From the NCBI RefSeq assembly GCF_030272615.1, contig NC_081411.1, positions 183,108,977 through 183,172,976 of the forward strand: DNA of 64,000 bases, read 5' to 3'. Source of the stretch: Cryptomeria japonica (lineage: Eukaryota > Streptophyta > Pinopsida > Cupressales > Cupressaceae). The notes under the pieces were generated by a model. It was given only the letters and a program-made list of their open reading frames with translations. It had not been told where the DNA came from and did not search any database. Shown one piece after another: positions 53,158 through 64,000 of the stretch (within the stretch, counting starts at the first letter, position 1; each line of letters begins with the position of its first letter). Both the position numbers and the translations under genes were made by a program.

Positions 53158-53756
53158 ACCAGCATAAGTTATGGAAAGGCTATTCAGAAAAATAATGTGA
53201 CTTGTTATGCTTGTAACAAGATTGGACATATTGCAAAATTCTGTAGAAGCAAGGTACCATAGGTAGACAACAAAGGTCCTAGTTTGAAAGGAAAAGAAAA
53301 AGTTGAAGAATTTAAGCAAGAATTCTCAAAACAATGGATCGGGAAATGAGAACTGAATCGTGTTGGGAATACTCCTCCACTGGTAGAACCAAGCAACACT
53401 CCACCAGCTGAACAGAGTAGCACTCCACCGGTAGGAGTCTCTTCATCAAATTGAAGAAATTTCTTTGAGGGTTTGGCAATCAATGAGACATATGCTATTA
53501 TTCCCTCGGTTGATGGTAAGAAGTTGAAATTACTTCTATACCGACAGTTATGTTAAGTGATTACTTAACTGGCATGCATTAAATGTGGTAGTTGGAAAAT
53601 TGACATTATAAATTAGTGTTTTTGGCTCCATTTCACTTCACCGAGCATTCAAATATTCGAAGAGCGTGAAATTTCCAGAGCTAAGGCATTTCGAGCAAAG
53701 AGGCGACACATTTCAGCAATCAATCTTTCCAAAGGTAGAAAAAGGTATTTATAATC

Positions 53757-54743
53757 ATGGCATCCTCCTATGTACTTGAATTCATAGCAAACCCTACTAT
53801 AGTCCAGGTAATCAAACGCCCTAGGCCCGTATTTCAGCTAGTTCGCGAGATAGCTAAAAAGGATGATAATGTTGGTGCATTTTCCCAAATCCCAAAAGGA
53901 CTTGTTTTTGCAGAAGACCCTAGAATTTATATCCATTGCCATATAGAAGAATTAGGAGATGAAGAAATCAAAAAAATGTACAAGATTGTCATATGTGATG
54001 ACTCCGAAAATGTAAAACCTGAACACAAAATTGTTGAAACCGTACGATTCACTGAGATCCTCTACATTCTAGACTTTCCTAAGGAAGTTATTAGGATAGT
54101 ATTGAGCAGGGTACATAGTGAATTTTTCTGGCTAGATTCAGTTCATAAAATTACCAAGGAAGTTGTGAAAGTTGTAACAGGGTTACCTTCCACTGGTAAT
54201 AGACCAGACAAGACAAAGAAGGTCTCAAATGACCTGGTAATAAACCTAATAGGTGCAACATCCGACAAAAGGTCCTTAAGGGTAAATGATGTAACTGACA
54301 TAAATGTGAGATTCATTAGCATGATTTTAGGTTACAGAACAACACATGCAAATAGACTTAACTCAGTCTCCAGTTTATGCATAAAAAGTGCACATGATAT
54401 GGTAAATGAGAATGTGAAAATTGATGTATGTGAATGGTTAAAGGATGAAGTGATTGACAATTTAGGGAAGATCAAGAAGGATAAGAAAGGGACATTTAGA
54501 TTTGGCAACTTACATGTATACTTAATGCTACACATAACCAAACAGGTGCTCGGTATAGGTATCAAGAACCTTGCATTCGACATTCCAGTAGGGAAACAGT
54601 TATCAGACTTGTTCAACAACATGGGTGAAAGCAAACAAAAGAATATTGATGAGTATTTTCAAGCACTAAAGGCTAGAATGAACAAAGAGTTAGATTGTCA
54701 CAGGAAATTGTTAACAAATACAAAGATGATATATGTTTTTTGA
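53757..54743 (+). CDS. E5 ORF of unknown function with GLP motif
   Basis: A 328-codon open stretch starting MASSYVLEFIANPT. I do not recognise a named family with certainty. The central part (EFFWLDSVHKITKEVVK, VVTGLPSTGNRP) recalls the retroelement-borne plant mobile or 'putative plant transposon protein' domains, and a similar motif occurs at 47500-48090. A later segment (FRFGNLHVYLMLHITKQVLG) follows a lysine-rich turn. No protease, RT or integrase motif is present. It occupies the place where pol would be in an autonomous element. Fossil element part. Confidence 0.55.
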   Translation: MASSYVLEFIANPTIVQVIKRPRPVFQLVREIAKKDDNVGAFSQIPKGLVFAEDPRIYIHCHIEELGDEEIKKMYKIVICDDSENVKPEHKIVETVRFTEILYILDFPKEVIRIVLSRVHSEFFWLDSVHKITKEVVKVVTGLPSTGNRPDKTKKVSNDLVINLIGATSDKRSLRVNDVTDINVRFISMILGYRTTHANRLNSVSSLCIKSAHDMVNENVKIDVCEWLKDEVIDNLGKIKKDKKGTFRFGNLHVYLMLHITKQVLGIGIKNLAFDIPVGKQLSDLFNNMGESKQKNIDEYFQALKARMNKELDCHRKLLTNTKMIYVF

Positions 54744-56098
54744 TTAAAAGGGATGAGATCTGGATGGAAGCAGTTATCCCAAGAATAATTTGGGTTACTG
54801 AGATGGGTTGTGAGACCGATGATCACATCATTGAAACATATGCAAAAGCCCTTCTGGAAGCACCCAAGGAACCTAAGGAAGAGGTATTTGGTAGTGCTGA
54901 GACCATTGAAAGCCAAATTCAATCTAAGAAGAGAGTAAAGAAAGATGAAGCAACTGTGAGAAGAGGTTCAAGGTAGGCTAAGGCTATCAAAGAAGATGTA
55001 CTAAAACAAACCAGTATCACTGAAGATGAGTTATAGGCACAACAACCAAAAACTCACCTTTCACCAGTAGTAACTTCTTCAGAAAGTGACATGCCAGCTG
55101 AATTTAAAAGAGTTGTGAGGAAAAGACAACCTTCACCGGTATCCACACCTTCACCTAGAAGAACCAGGCAAAAACAACAGACAGTGAGGCCCCTGGTCAA
55201 GAAATCTACTCCTAAGAAGAAAAAGTCAACACCAAAGAAAAGGACTCAACAAAATATTTCTCCGATTGACAAACTGTTGGATGAAACCACAGAAGAAGGA
55301 AAACTTAAAAACATCAACAAACTATATGACTCACTATCAGTTGATGATAAAGAAAAGGTTGAAAACAATGTTATTTTACACTTGGATATCTACAAAAAGT
55401 TCTTGATGCAAGTTGTAGATGAACTGCCTGATGAACTATTCAAGAGATTGGAAGCAAAAAGACAATCTGTTGTAGAACTTGACAAGAAAATTAAAGTTAA
55501 AAAATTACTTATTGTTTACCCAGTTAACTCACCGAAGGAGATAGATGATCTAATTGCAGAATCCAACCGGTCAGTATTTTCTACTGCACACCGACATATT
55601 GCACTAATGGTTGGAAGAGTAAATGAGGTTGCAAAATAAACTGAAACTGCATGGGATATATTCCTTGTTGAGAAGGAGAAATGGGAAGAATAAAAAAACC
55701 CTAAACCAATAAAATTATATCAGAAAGACAAGGACAAAGGTAAAGGAAAGGTTGGTGGTCCTCCAAGCATCAAAATAAGAGATAACTTATCCCCACTGCC
55801 TCTGGTTACTCCACCGGTAACAACAACTGAAGATCCACCGACAGATGAGAATATGGATATAGAGGATACAAATCCTAAACCTGAGGTCTTATACATAGTT
55901 GATGTTGATACTCAAAAGGTCAACATTATGATAGACAAGGACACAAACAGTAACACAGATATGGCTAGTAAGCCACCGGTAGCTGACAACACTGATAACA
56001 CTGAAGGTAAACTGGCAGATGGGAAAACAAAGACTCCAACAGATTAACAAACAGAGAGACAAGCAGAGTGAAAAGATCTGGAACAACAGGAGGTTCAT
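54744..56098 (+). pseudogene. E5 low-complexity ORF pieces
   Basis: Open pieces at 54695-54976, 55091-55639 and 55853-56047. The middle one is very basic at its start (KRQPSPVSTPSPRRTRQ, KKSTPKKKKSTPKKRTQ) and then helical with IDKLLDETTEEGKLKN. Pro/Thr-rich spacers carry repeated 'ccaccggt' motifs. They may represent one long, decayed reading region; I do not assign a function. Confidence 0.5.
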
Positions 56099-57013
56099 GT
56101 GGAAACAGTGCCACTGGCAACAGGAGAACAACAAAAACCTTTGCTTAAGGAAATGGAAACACAAACTGACCTACCAGAGGTCACTGCAAGCAAGGATATT
56201 GCTCCCACCGACAGAATTCTGCATGTTAGCTCTTCAAATGAAGGATTTAAATCAACAAATGTAACTGAAGTTCTTTTGGACTCCATTAAGAAAATAATAG
56301 ATTGCAGTTCACAGGCATATAAAGCTATAGATGACAAAATTCCAATTTTGAAGATGATAGCTCCAAAATGCAATGTAGATAATAAGGATTTGTTGAGCCA
56401 ACTCGACACTTTGTCTAAGTACATTACTGACAACATAGTGACAGTTGAACAAATAAATGAGGAAGCATTCAAAGAGAGGTTAGAAAAGGAAAAACAAAAA
56501 TTCTTTGAGGAACAAATAAAGAAGTGTACAAGGCAGTTTGACACACTTCTACCAGAACTGTGCCACACACTCAAGAAGTTCAAAACTTTGTACAAAGACA
56601 CTTGTAAGAAAAAAAATTTAACAATTGACATAGATAAGAAAATGAGCAAGATACAAGAAGAAACAAATAAACTTGCTAACAATTTTATTAATTCATCTGA
56701 TTCATTATCAGTTTTTGAGCAAAAGATAACTAGTTTTGAGGAAGAATTACTGAAGCTAGAGAGAGAAAAGGGGAGAATAATAAACAAGGCTAAGAATCTG
56801 AGATTAAGACTAAGTCCAAGACTAGACTATCTAGCATCCCTGAGGAAGGAAATATCTGAGGCACTAGTAAAAGGACAGAAAACACCAGCAGAGCATATGC
56901 AACACCTCACTAGTATAGTTCAAAGAACAGAGGTAGCAATAAAAGACAGTAAGAAGTTTTTGGAAAGCATAAATTTGGTTTTGGCGGATCTTTTTCAAAT
57001 TGTAACCACCTAG
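56099..57013 (+). CDS. E5 coiled-coil ORF
   Basis: A 304-codon open stretch. Residues from about 120 on are predicted by eye to be coiled-coil (EEAFKERLEKEKQKFFEEQ, KMSKIQEETNKLANNF, FEEELLKLEREKGRI), with a later VKGQKTPAEHMQHLTS segment. No catalytic motif is seen. It ends about 130 bases before the polypurine tract. Coiled-coil ORFs near the 3' end of LTR elements are not part of the standard gag-pol set. Fossil element part; function unknown. Confidence 0.55.
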   Translation: METVPLATGEQQKPLLKEMETQTDLPEVTASKDIAPTDRILHVSSSNEGFKSTNVTEVLLDSIKKIIDCSSQAYKAIDDKIPILKMIAPKCNVDNKDLLSQLDTLSKYITDNIVTVEQINEEAFKERLEKEKQKFFEEQIKKCTRQFDTLLPELCHTLKKFKTLYKDTCKKKNLTIDIDKKMSKIQEETNKLANNFINSSDSLSVFEQKITSFEEELLKLEREKGRIINKAKNLRLRLSPRLDYLASLRKEISEALVKGQKTPAEHMQHLTSIVQRTEVAIKDSKKFLESINLVLADLFQIVTT

Positions 57014-57135
57014 TTACAAGGTTGAGACAGAAAACTACAAATCTATTGACACTTTGACAACCTTTGTCATTGATGCCAAAGGGGGAGTAGTAGTACAAGT
57101 TTTGGAATTTTCTCATGAGTGTTGCCATCAATGCC

Positions 57136-57147
57136 AAAGGGGGAGAT
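57136..57147 (+). other. Polypurine tract of E5
   Basis: AAAGGGGGAGAT abuts the 3' LTR. A second copy of the run gccaaagggggag lies at about 57076-57088. Confidence 0.8.
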
Positions 57148-57934
57148 TGTTGGCATATGCACACTCCAATGAGACATTGTAGGTGATTGAAGGTTTTGCA
57201 ATTGATGGAAACCTTACAATCCTATGACACCGGCACTAGCAAGATCAGACTCTACACCGGCACTCAGACCACCATCACCGACAGTGAAAGGAAGAATACT
57301 GACACAAAAGCTGACAGGAATTTTATTGTTAATATATTTTGTTTATTATTGAAAAATCATTGTAAGCCAACTTGGCAAGTTGTAAAATGACTCTTATATA
57401 AGAGAGATCATTGTAGAACATTTTGTAACAAATAGAGGAATGTAATTAGGTGAAATAAGGCAAACCTATTATGCAAATTATAGGTTAAGGGTTTATGCAA
57501 GAAGCAAAGCAAAAACCGGTACTGGATCTGGCATTATAGATGATATTTTGAAGTAGTACAAGACACTGGATTTATATAATCCATTTTGTAAGTTAGTGAG
57601 ACTTCCATTTTGTAATTGAGTAGTGAGCTCTAGGCTGTTGACCTTTCTGCATGTGCAGGCCCCTCTTGTAGCAGTAATATTCTCTTATTGGCCAGTAAGT
57701 GAATATTGTGGGTCACAAATCCCACCAAGGTTTTTCCCACATCGAGTTTCCTCGTTAAAATATTGTGTTATGGTGTGTTTTTCATGTGGTTGCTTTTTTC
57801 TCTGTTTATTGCATTACTTTCTATTTACCAGTACACAGTATTAATATGCTCTACATGTTTTAAGTTAAGAAAATCTTATAACTGGTTAGATACTAATTCA
57901 CCCCCCCCTCTTAGTATCTGTGGGAATCCTAACA
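57148..57934 (+). repeat. 3' LTR of E5
   Basis: 787 bp, beginning TGTTGGCATATGCAC and ending TGGGAATCCTAACA; matches the 5' LTR with about 5-6% differences. Confidence 0.85.
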
Positions 57935-58541
57935 AACCAAGCACTAGGGATAAAGAAGAGAAGAACCACAACAGTAATAACTTCAGCATCCTCAACCCTA
58001 TCACTAAACCCATAACCTAAAATAACACTCTTCCCCTTACCATTAGACAAACACTAATTCTTGCTCCTTCCATCTAGAGTAAAAAGGATCAGAGCACCAA
58101 ATAAAGGGGAGGCAAAAATTCTAACCCTCATCACATGAGAAAAAGGAGGCACAAAGGATAATTCAACACCCACAATAAGGGAATTTGAAACTACAAACAA
58201 CACCACAAACCTTTCATGACAAGAGCAACCACACACAAGGTGCAAAGCAAAAAACAGAGGGGAAAAAGGAAAATAAAAATGGGCCAAGATAGGTAGGCTG
58301 CCTATAATGAACCCATCCACTTCTAAATCCTCACATCGTTGGCTTCACCATCTCCCTCAAAAGCCCTACTCCTGTTACCAATCACCATCACAAATCCATG
58401 TAATATCTTAATGTTGATGTAAATAGATGATGGAATAATGATGTCCTATAATGCTTTCTATGGACCACAAATGTTCACATTTGATTTCTAAATGTTCAAT
58501 ATGTCAATAATAAATTAGATTTAGTTAAATATAATATTTCT
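57935..58541. other. Flank of E5, no recognised gene
   Basis: A/C-rich sequence to about 58340 continues the stretch that E5 interrupted at 51436; the minus strand is open (58054-58320) but unrecognised. Beyond it the DNA becomes AT-rich. Confidence 0.4.
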
Positions 58542-58712
58542 AAAAAAAAAAATCATACTACAAATATCAAGTAGTCCCCCTTTAAACTACAGTGCACTTG
58601 GTAAGATTTTTGAAATGATTGGTGATTTTTGCACGACACGTCGTTCAGTAACACTAGACCTCATGACCTTGTGCTAAGTTACCGCAAGAAGCTCTCGCCA
58701 ATCGAGCCAATA
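58542..58712 (-). mobile_element. Candidate tRNA-derived SINE
   Basis: On the minus strand a tRNA-like head begins near 58712 with TTGGCTCGATTGGCGAGAGC, resembling a polymerase III A box, and continues to AAGGTCATGAGGTCTAGTG, which resembles a B box (GGTTCGANTC) at the right distance of about 35 bases. About 90 bases of unrelated sequence follow, ending in a run of T (plus strand A run 58542-58552). This is the plan of a short plant SINE. The B box is imperfect and no target duplication is convincing. Confidence 0.4.
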
Positions 58713-59450
58713 ATTTGTAAATAAATTAACATATTTTTATGTTTTAATTTGTTTATAATAAAATTTAAAAAAGAATAGATAAAAAATCTTATTTTAAGTT
58801 TTAATTTTAAAAATTAAAAAAATATTTAATACTTATAAATATGACTCCAAAATAATAAAAATAAGCTATAATGTTTTTATTTATCTCTATTAAAATATAT
58901 ATTTAAGCAATCCATAAATAGATTAAATATTATAACAAATATTGTTATACTATTAGTTATTTTCATTGTTATTCAAAGACATATTACAACAATAGTATGG
59001 AAGATTGAATGTGTCCTACATAAATCTATTTTTTTTCTCAAAGACAATAAAAATAATAATAATATCTTAGTTTTCAATGTTTTTACTTAATTTTTATAAA
59101 ATATAAATATCCTAGTTGTTAAATATTTTTATTTGACATATAAAAATTATAAAAACTATAAATATTACACTGCATTTAGAAATATGATGTATAATCTCCC
59201 CAATAATAGTGCAAGACAATGGTTACAAGTTAGAATCAAATAAATATTGAATAATTTAAAATTAATTTTACCTTTAAATCTACTTAAAAAATTTCAAATA
59301 TATTAAATTATAATGATTCCGTAGGATTATCTCGAGATTCCATCCCATTCGGTTAGTTGTTCTTTTCTTTTAATTAAGGCCATCTATAACTTATTTCACA
59401 TTTTTTGCCATTTACTAAGTCCACATATGTAGCCTATTTGACCCGACAGA
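58713..59450. other. AT-rich, no recognised gene
   Basis: Very AT-rich sequence with short homopolymer and TA runs. Nothing recognisable on either strand. Confidence 0.5.
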
Positions 59451-60125
59451 TTTTAATTTCTCCTCTACTTTATCTTCCAATTTGGAATTTATTATATAAA
59501 ATTTGAGTTTAGGTAGGTATCTTATTTGATATGGTAGTATTTCTTATTTTAAGTTTTTAAATTTGTCAAATATATTTGTCTTTTTCTTTCATATATTATT
59601 TTTAGTCTTACAAATCTCATTCAAATTTCAATAATAGTATTGTTAATTTGTAAAAGTTTATTTTTTATTATAATGATAATGAAATTTACATAACATTTAT
59701 TTAATTTTTATGTTTATTTTGAAAAAATATTTGATACATATATATCAATAAATAGTGTTTAATTTTGTATAGAGTTAGACTCATTTTCTTAATTTCTCTT
59801 CTACTTTATCTTCCATTCTCGAATTTATTATATAAAATTTGGTTTTAGGTAGGTATTTTATTTGATATGGTAGTATTTCTTATTTTAATTTTTTAAACTT
59901 GTCTTATACATTTCTCTTTATCTTTCATATTACAATTTCTTATATTACTTTTAGTCTTACAAACGTCATTCATATTTGAATAACAATATTTTTAATTTGG
60001 AAAAGTTTATTTTTTTATTATTGTGATAGTGAAATTTACATTATTTTATTTTATTTTTATGTTTATTTTGAAAATATATTTGATACATATATATCATTGA
60101 ATAGTATAATCATGTATAGAATGGG
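59451..60125. repeat. Tandem duplication, period about 336 bp
   Basis: Two diverged copies: from about 59451 to 59786 and 59787 to 60125. Shared landmarks include ctactttatcttcca, ggtaggta, tatggtagtatttcttat and gatacatatatatca. Divergence is moderate with small insertions, so the duplication is old. Confidence 0.8.
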
Positions 60126-60251
60126 ACTCATTCATTTAATCTTCCATCCATCCATATATTTGTCCTTATACACTTAGTCTATCTATACTCTATACATACA
60201 ATTATACATATTCATCTTAAATTCATTTGCTCTAGATGCTCAAATCAGTCA

Positions 60252-61600
60252 TCATTTCATTTGTGCCATTTCCCTAAAGTGAACATCATTTTCAATATTA
60301 GGGTGCTTGAAATTATTTGGAAATTTCAAGCTCCAACAGTGGCTTTGTTTGGGGATGTATGCCCCTTGCGAACATAGAAAGAATTTAGATCTCTGGTGGA
60401 GTAGACCATGTGCCTTATTCATCTTCCTATTGAACATCAAGTCACAATTTGATTTGGTGGCCTCAAGTCCCCAGAAGTGAAAATCTATTTTTTCCTGTAT
60501 CAAATATTTGAGTTTGGTCATGTAGCAACATTACATCTTCAAAAACATCATGATCACTCATCTTGGTACCATCCCCATCAGCCATGCCATTTATTGTTTC
60601 TAGTACATTTCCCAATTCTTGATGTAATGATGATGCTATTGTGTGTTCATTTGGTGCACATGATTCTACCTCAATATTAAATGTATTACTTGAAAATATT
60701 TCTTCCTCATCATGTAAAGGATTTGAGAATACATGAAAATCCCTTTCACACACACCATGGCAAAAGGGAATATGATTTTCCTCTATCACTTCATCACCTA
60801 AGGGGTTTGAAAAAAATTGAAAGTCATCTTCTTTATCAATTGTATCATCATGGTATTCTGATATGAAAGGACCTATTAATGGTTCATTTTCTCCTTCATT
60901 TACCTTACTGTTGATGTATTTTTCATGCATTGTATCTTCAATATCATTTCCCAACTTACATTCCTATTTCATTAGTTGGTATCCATCTATGTTCATAGGT
61001 CTTCTGATGAATGCATGGGGTTGAGCATTTTGAAGTCCTTGCATATTTCGGTTACGCCTCCTATGATTGCAATATTTTTTAGATTTATTGTAAGGATGGT
61101 ATCTCAGACATTGGTATTCCATTTTAGTAGAGGATGTATTGGTTTTGAGAGACTGTGAATTTGTATTTTGAAAAATAGGTGCATTTTTTTGAATATTTGT
61201 ACTAATCAGAGGAATTTGGGTTGACTGAGTATATCATGGGTGTACTTTGTTGTACTTTAGAATATATTTGGTGATGGGGATGGTATTGTGTGGTTTATAA
61301 TTTTAGGTTAGCAATTTCTTGGGCTAACATATCACTTCTTTGCAAAAACATCAACATATTCCTTTTCTTTTCTAACATCATGATCACATTTTGCAAGGCT
61401 TCTTCTGTGGACTCCTCATTTGAACCACAAAATGGAATATTTTTTTGATAGTCACTAATGCCATTGAAACCATATTTCTCAATATTAAGATTCATCTGAT
61501 TATACGAATAATTTTGATTATAAAACATACCTTCATTTGGAGTCATATCAGAATATGCATACTGCTAATACATTTTTATTCTTGCAGACATAATTAATTT
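60252..61600 (-). mobile_element. Interior of minus-strand LTR-element remnant E6
   Basis: Open pieces on the minus strand: 61295-61546 (MTPNEGMFYNQNYSYNQ, with MLEKKRNMLMFLQRSD), 60463-60954 (acidic, with repeated FSNPL/FQFFSNPL motifs and several D/E runs) and 60252-60521 (HFWGLEATKSNCDLMFNRKM, CSQGAYIPKQSHCW). They follow a primer-binding site and LTR at 61757 onward, so they belong to an LTR element, but I find no gag knuckle, RT or integrase. Lineage unknown. Broken. Confidence 0.5.
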
Positions 61601-61756
61601 TTTAGAGTCGCTACCTCTTGATGAGGAAAAATATCAAGGTATTTCTTGGGTTCATTTTTCTAGTAGAGCAACCTTTTAAACAAGTTGCAATAAACTCCAA
61701 ATAAAATTGTTTGACTCACATAATGATAGCCAAAGATTCTGAAACTCTCCCTAATA

Positions 61757-61765
61757 GAGTCACCA
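61757..61765 (-). other. Candidate primer-binding site of E6
   Basis: On the minus strand TGGTGACTC, two bases from an LTR-like end (TGTTGGAGC, 61768). Confidence 0.55.
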
Positions 61766-61767
61766 AT

Positions 61768-62640
61768 TGTTGGAGCTCAAAATTGCAGGTTGTCAAACTC
61801 TAAGAGGATGCCAAACTCTATTATCAAGTTAGACAATGAACTTTGGCCAACTAATGGAATGAACCTTTGAGGTTACAAATTCCCTTCTCTTCAAGTTCTT
61901 CTATACCTTGGCAAGTGTACCATTCATATAAGCAGATTATTGATTCTCTTCTATTTCTTTTGTTCTATCCCTCGCTGGCATAAGGTGAGAAATATATAAC
62001 TAAAAACCTATATTCTATACTAACTCCTACAACTTGAAACTAAAAATTGAAAGTAGTTTGATTGGTATTGAAATTAGATTTGATCAGTTCCTCTCATACA
62101 TTGGGAAATAGAGTCAATCTCCTATTCCTTCATTGGTTTTACACCACTTTGTTAGACAATTTTTAAATAAACACCTTATGCAAGATTGCGAGTTAATTTG
62201 TTCTTAACTTTCAATCACCTCTTCCATTTAAGTGATCTAATAGATGTGTCTTCCCTAGAAAGAATTACCACAAGAACACACAAAATAATTGTAACCTTTT
62301 GACTAGTATAATTCACCCTTGATGAACTAGTGTGAACAACAACTGAGAAGTGAAATGAGATTATTCAAATTAACCTTGGCTCCTTAAGCCAATACAACAA
62401 ATGAAACCAAATTGGAGAACATTAAATTATACTCTTTGCAAAACATTTAAAAGGTTTTATATTTAAGCCCCTTTATGGAAAATAATATGTTACAATTTTT
62501 ACCATTTTATGGATAGTCTTCCATTCTATCTAATGCATGAGCATCCCCGGTTCATGGCAATCTTGCATCAACCAAAAACATTTCCTTTTTGTTTGTTTTG
62601 CAATTTCAACATTTCATTTTGCATTTTTTTGCATTGGCTC
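61768..62640 (-). repeat. LTR-like sequence of E6
   Basis: Starts TGTTGGAGCTCAAAATTGC next to the primer site. It contains no ORF of note. The far end was not found; 62640 is approximate. Confidence 0.45.
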
Positions 62641-63305
62641 ACCAGATCTTATGAAGTTGGATTTTGCTTGAGGACATGATCATATTCCTTATTCCTAAAC
62701 TATAGATTATTTGGATAATTTTCCGACAAGTTATCGATTCCAGATTGTGAGATAGTTTTTTGGCACCAGAACTATTTGGACATATTTGCATTGGTGAATC
62801 TATTGGATCCCTTTCGTAGCTTGTGGAGCCCAATGCATTGATTCTGATGTTCCTTGTTGTGTGGCCGAACTTCCCTTTCATCCGCACTTCATCCTTTGGA
62901 TTTTCCAGAGGAATCTCTTTGGCGGAGCCCAACCTATTGGTTTACATGTTTGATCTTTTTCTTCAACGTTTGATCCTTTTGGGCCGACCAGATCTTCTTG
63001 GATCGTATAACTCATTATAATCAAGCATTATAATTAATATATTCTAGGGGACTCAGATAGAACATAGTAGATAGATCTTAGGTTTGGAGGTCTAGGAATG
63101 ACCTATTTTGTAATCAACCATGTTTGTAGCAGGTCAGCGAGCCAAATCTTGTAACTCGAATGTTATCAGTTATCTGTAATTAGTTTTCATGATCTAATTC
63201 ATTCTGTTTTGCATTGTCTCCATCATATCTCCTTATTTTCATTGTGTTTACTCTTTCCACCTAGTCCAGATTGATCTCTTTGAGGTCCCTCCTAACTAGT
63301 GACTA
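62641..63305 (+). repeat. Probable 5' LTR of gypsy element E7
   Basis: The sequence before the E7 primer site should be its 5' LTR. It ends near 63305 (ctagtgactaca). A TATA-like run (attaatatattc, near 63031) is present. The left end is uncertain. Confidence 0.45.
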
Positions 63306-63312
63306 CACCAAG

Positions 63313-63324
63313 TGGTATCAGAGC
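63313..63324 (+). other. Primer-binding site of E7
   Basis: TGGTATCAGAGC, a perfect initiator-Met-type site. Confidence 0.85.
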
Positions 63325-63555
63325 GAGATTTTGTTCCAAAGATTGCGTTGTCTTGAGAATTTTTGTTGTGGGGAGGCGGATTATGGATCTAACCTACAAC
63401 TGCAAAGGACTGGCATGATGATGGTAGGAAGAGGAAATAAGAATGGTGGAGCATGTGGGAATGTAGACCCTATTGTGTTGGAAATGTTGCGAGGAATTGC
63501 AGCCCTATTGGAAGTTGTTGAGACAACCTAGAGAAGAGCCTGACATATTAAAGAA

Positions 63556-64000
63556 GTGAGTGAAGATGAGGAAGAAGAAGCACTGGCAGAACAAGTAGCA
63601 AATCCACCGGTAATTGATCCAGAAGAAGAAAGGTTCTTGAGGGTTTTAAGTAGGGTGAACACTAAACCACACTCTACCCCACCAGAGTATGATGAAAAAT
63701 TGGATTCAGATGAATTAATGGATTGGATCTTGGAGATGGAGAAATATATTGATTTTGAGAACACCACAGAAGAAAGAAAGGTGAAATATGCTTGTACCCA
63801 GTTGAAAGGTCATGCATGTCGTTGGTGGGAACATTTGCAAGTTGATAGATAGAGGAGAGGTAAAGAGAAGATCAAATCATGGGAGCGGATGATTGCCAAG
63901 TTAAAATCAAAATTTGTGCCAGCAGATTATCAAGTGAACCTGTTTCAAAAGTTGAAGAACTTGAAGCAGAAGGAATCTAGTGTGAAAGAGTATACCGAAG
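63556..64000 (+). mobile_element. gag: Ty3/gypsy gag of E7, running off the window
   Basis: The reading gives an acidic start (SEDEEEEALAEQ) and then a typical plant gypsy gag domain: DSDELMDWILEMEKYIDFEN, ERKVKYACTQLKGHACRWWE, and further KSWERMIAKLKSKFVPADYQ, NLFQKLKNLKQKESSVKEYT up to the window end. This wording is common in chromovirus-type elements of plants. Start candidates are 63556 or slightly upstream. Only the 5' end of the element is in the window. The visible part is broken. Confidence 0.8.

Larger units (their letters stand above)
51437..57934 (+). mobile_element. Non-autonomous LTR element E5 with unusual ORFs
   Basis: A 6.5-kb LTR element: LTRs 51437-52246 and 57148-57934, an initiator-Met-type primer site at 52249-52260, a polypurine tract at 57136-57147 and a near-matching 5-bp target duplication. 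The first ORF is a coiled-coil, multi-zinc-knuckle Gag-like protein. The rest of the interior carries several ORFs unlike protease, integrase, RT or RNase H. It looks like a non-autonomous element that replaced pol with other sequence. LTRs differ by roughly 5-6% by hand count plus short length differences, so it is older than E2 and E3. The later ORFs are in pieces, so the copy is broken. It lies in A/C-rich sequence that continues on both sides. Confidence 0.85.

Overview
The window is nuclear DNA of a large-genome seed plant; a conifer or other gymnosperm is my best guess. The evidence is nested LTR retrotransposons of the Ty3/gypsy Tat-like and Ty1/copia types, a plant L1-type LINE with a DUF4283-like ORF1, a plant mobile domain ORF, PPR fragments and a plant LRR receptor-kinase fragment. 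No intact host protein gene, rRNA or tRNA gene was found. The conifer assignment is inference from genome style.

Layout. 1-4977: pieces of Ty1/copia elements on the minus strand, with one LTR (3976-4977) and its primer-binding site. 5180-5504 and 13323-13530: two halves of a decayed PPR gene, split by LTR element E2 (5505-13317, plus strand). E2 has about 1.2 kb LTRs, a CATTT target duplication, and only gag and protease-like ORFs. 13591-16090: copia LTR remnants and AT-rich LTR-like sequence. 16149-39773: one L1-type LINE with a 14-bp target duplication and a poly(A) end, split by LTR element E3 (21858-37421, minus strand). E3 is Tat-like, has 769-bp LTRs at both ends and a GCTCC target duplication, and carries gag, protease with G-patch, RT, two RNase H domains and integrase. 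Between integrase and its 3' LTR it has an antisense plant-mobile-domain ORF and an array of seven 25-nt hairpin units. The LINE continues beyond E3 with its RNase H domain and an unrecognised 244-codon ORF ahead of its poly(A).

40.9-42.4 kb: decayed host sequence on the minus strand, namely PPR repeats and an LRR receptor-kinase fragment with recognisable exons. 42.4-46.2 kb: no gene recognised, a few local repeats. 46.2-49.9 kb: fragments of LTR elements. 51437-57934: LTR element E5 (plus strand), which has a zinc-knuckle gag but shows no RT or integrase; it carries several unfamiliar ORFs instead. 58.3-60.2 kb: a SINE-like sequence and AT-rich DNA with a 336-bp tandem duplication. 60.2-64.0 kb: a minus-strand LTR-element remnant, then the 5' end of a plus-strand Ty3/gypsy element that runs off the window.

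Order of events, read from the nesting and hand-compared LTRs: the LINE predates E3. LTR divergence is about 2% in E3, 4% in E2 and 5-6% in E5, so E3 is the youngest of the three. The points most worth a second look are the covarying hairpin array beside the antisense plant-mobile-domain ORF in E3, the extra 3' ORF of the LINE, and the unusual cargo of E5.
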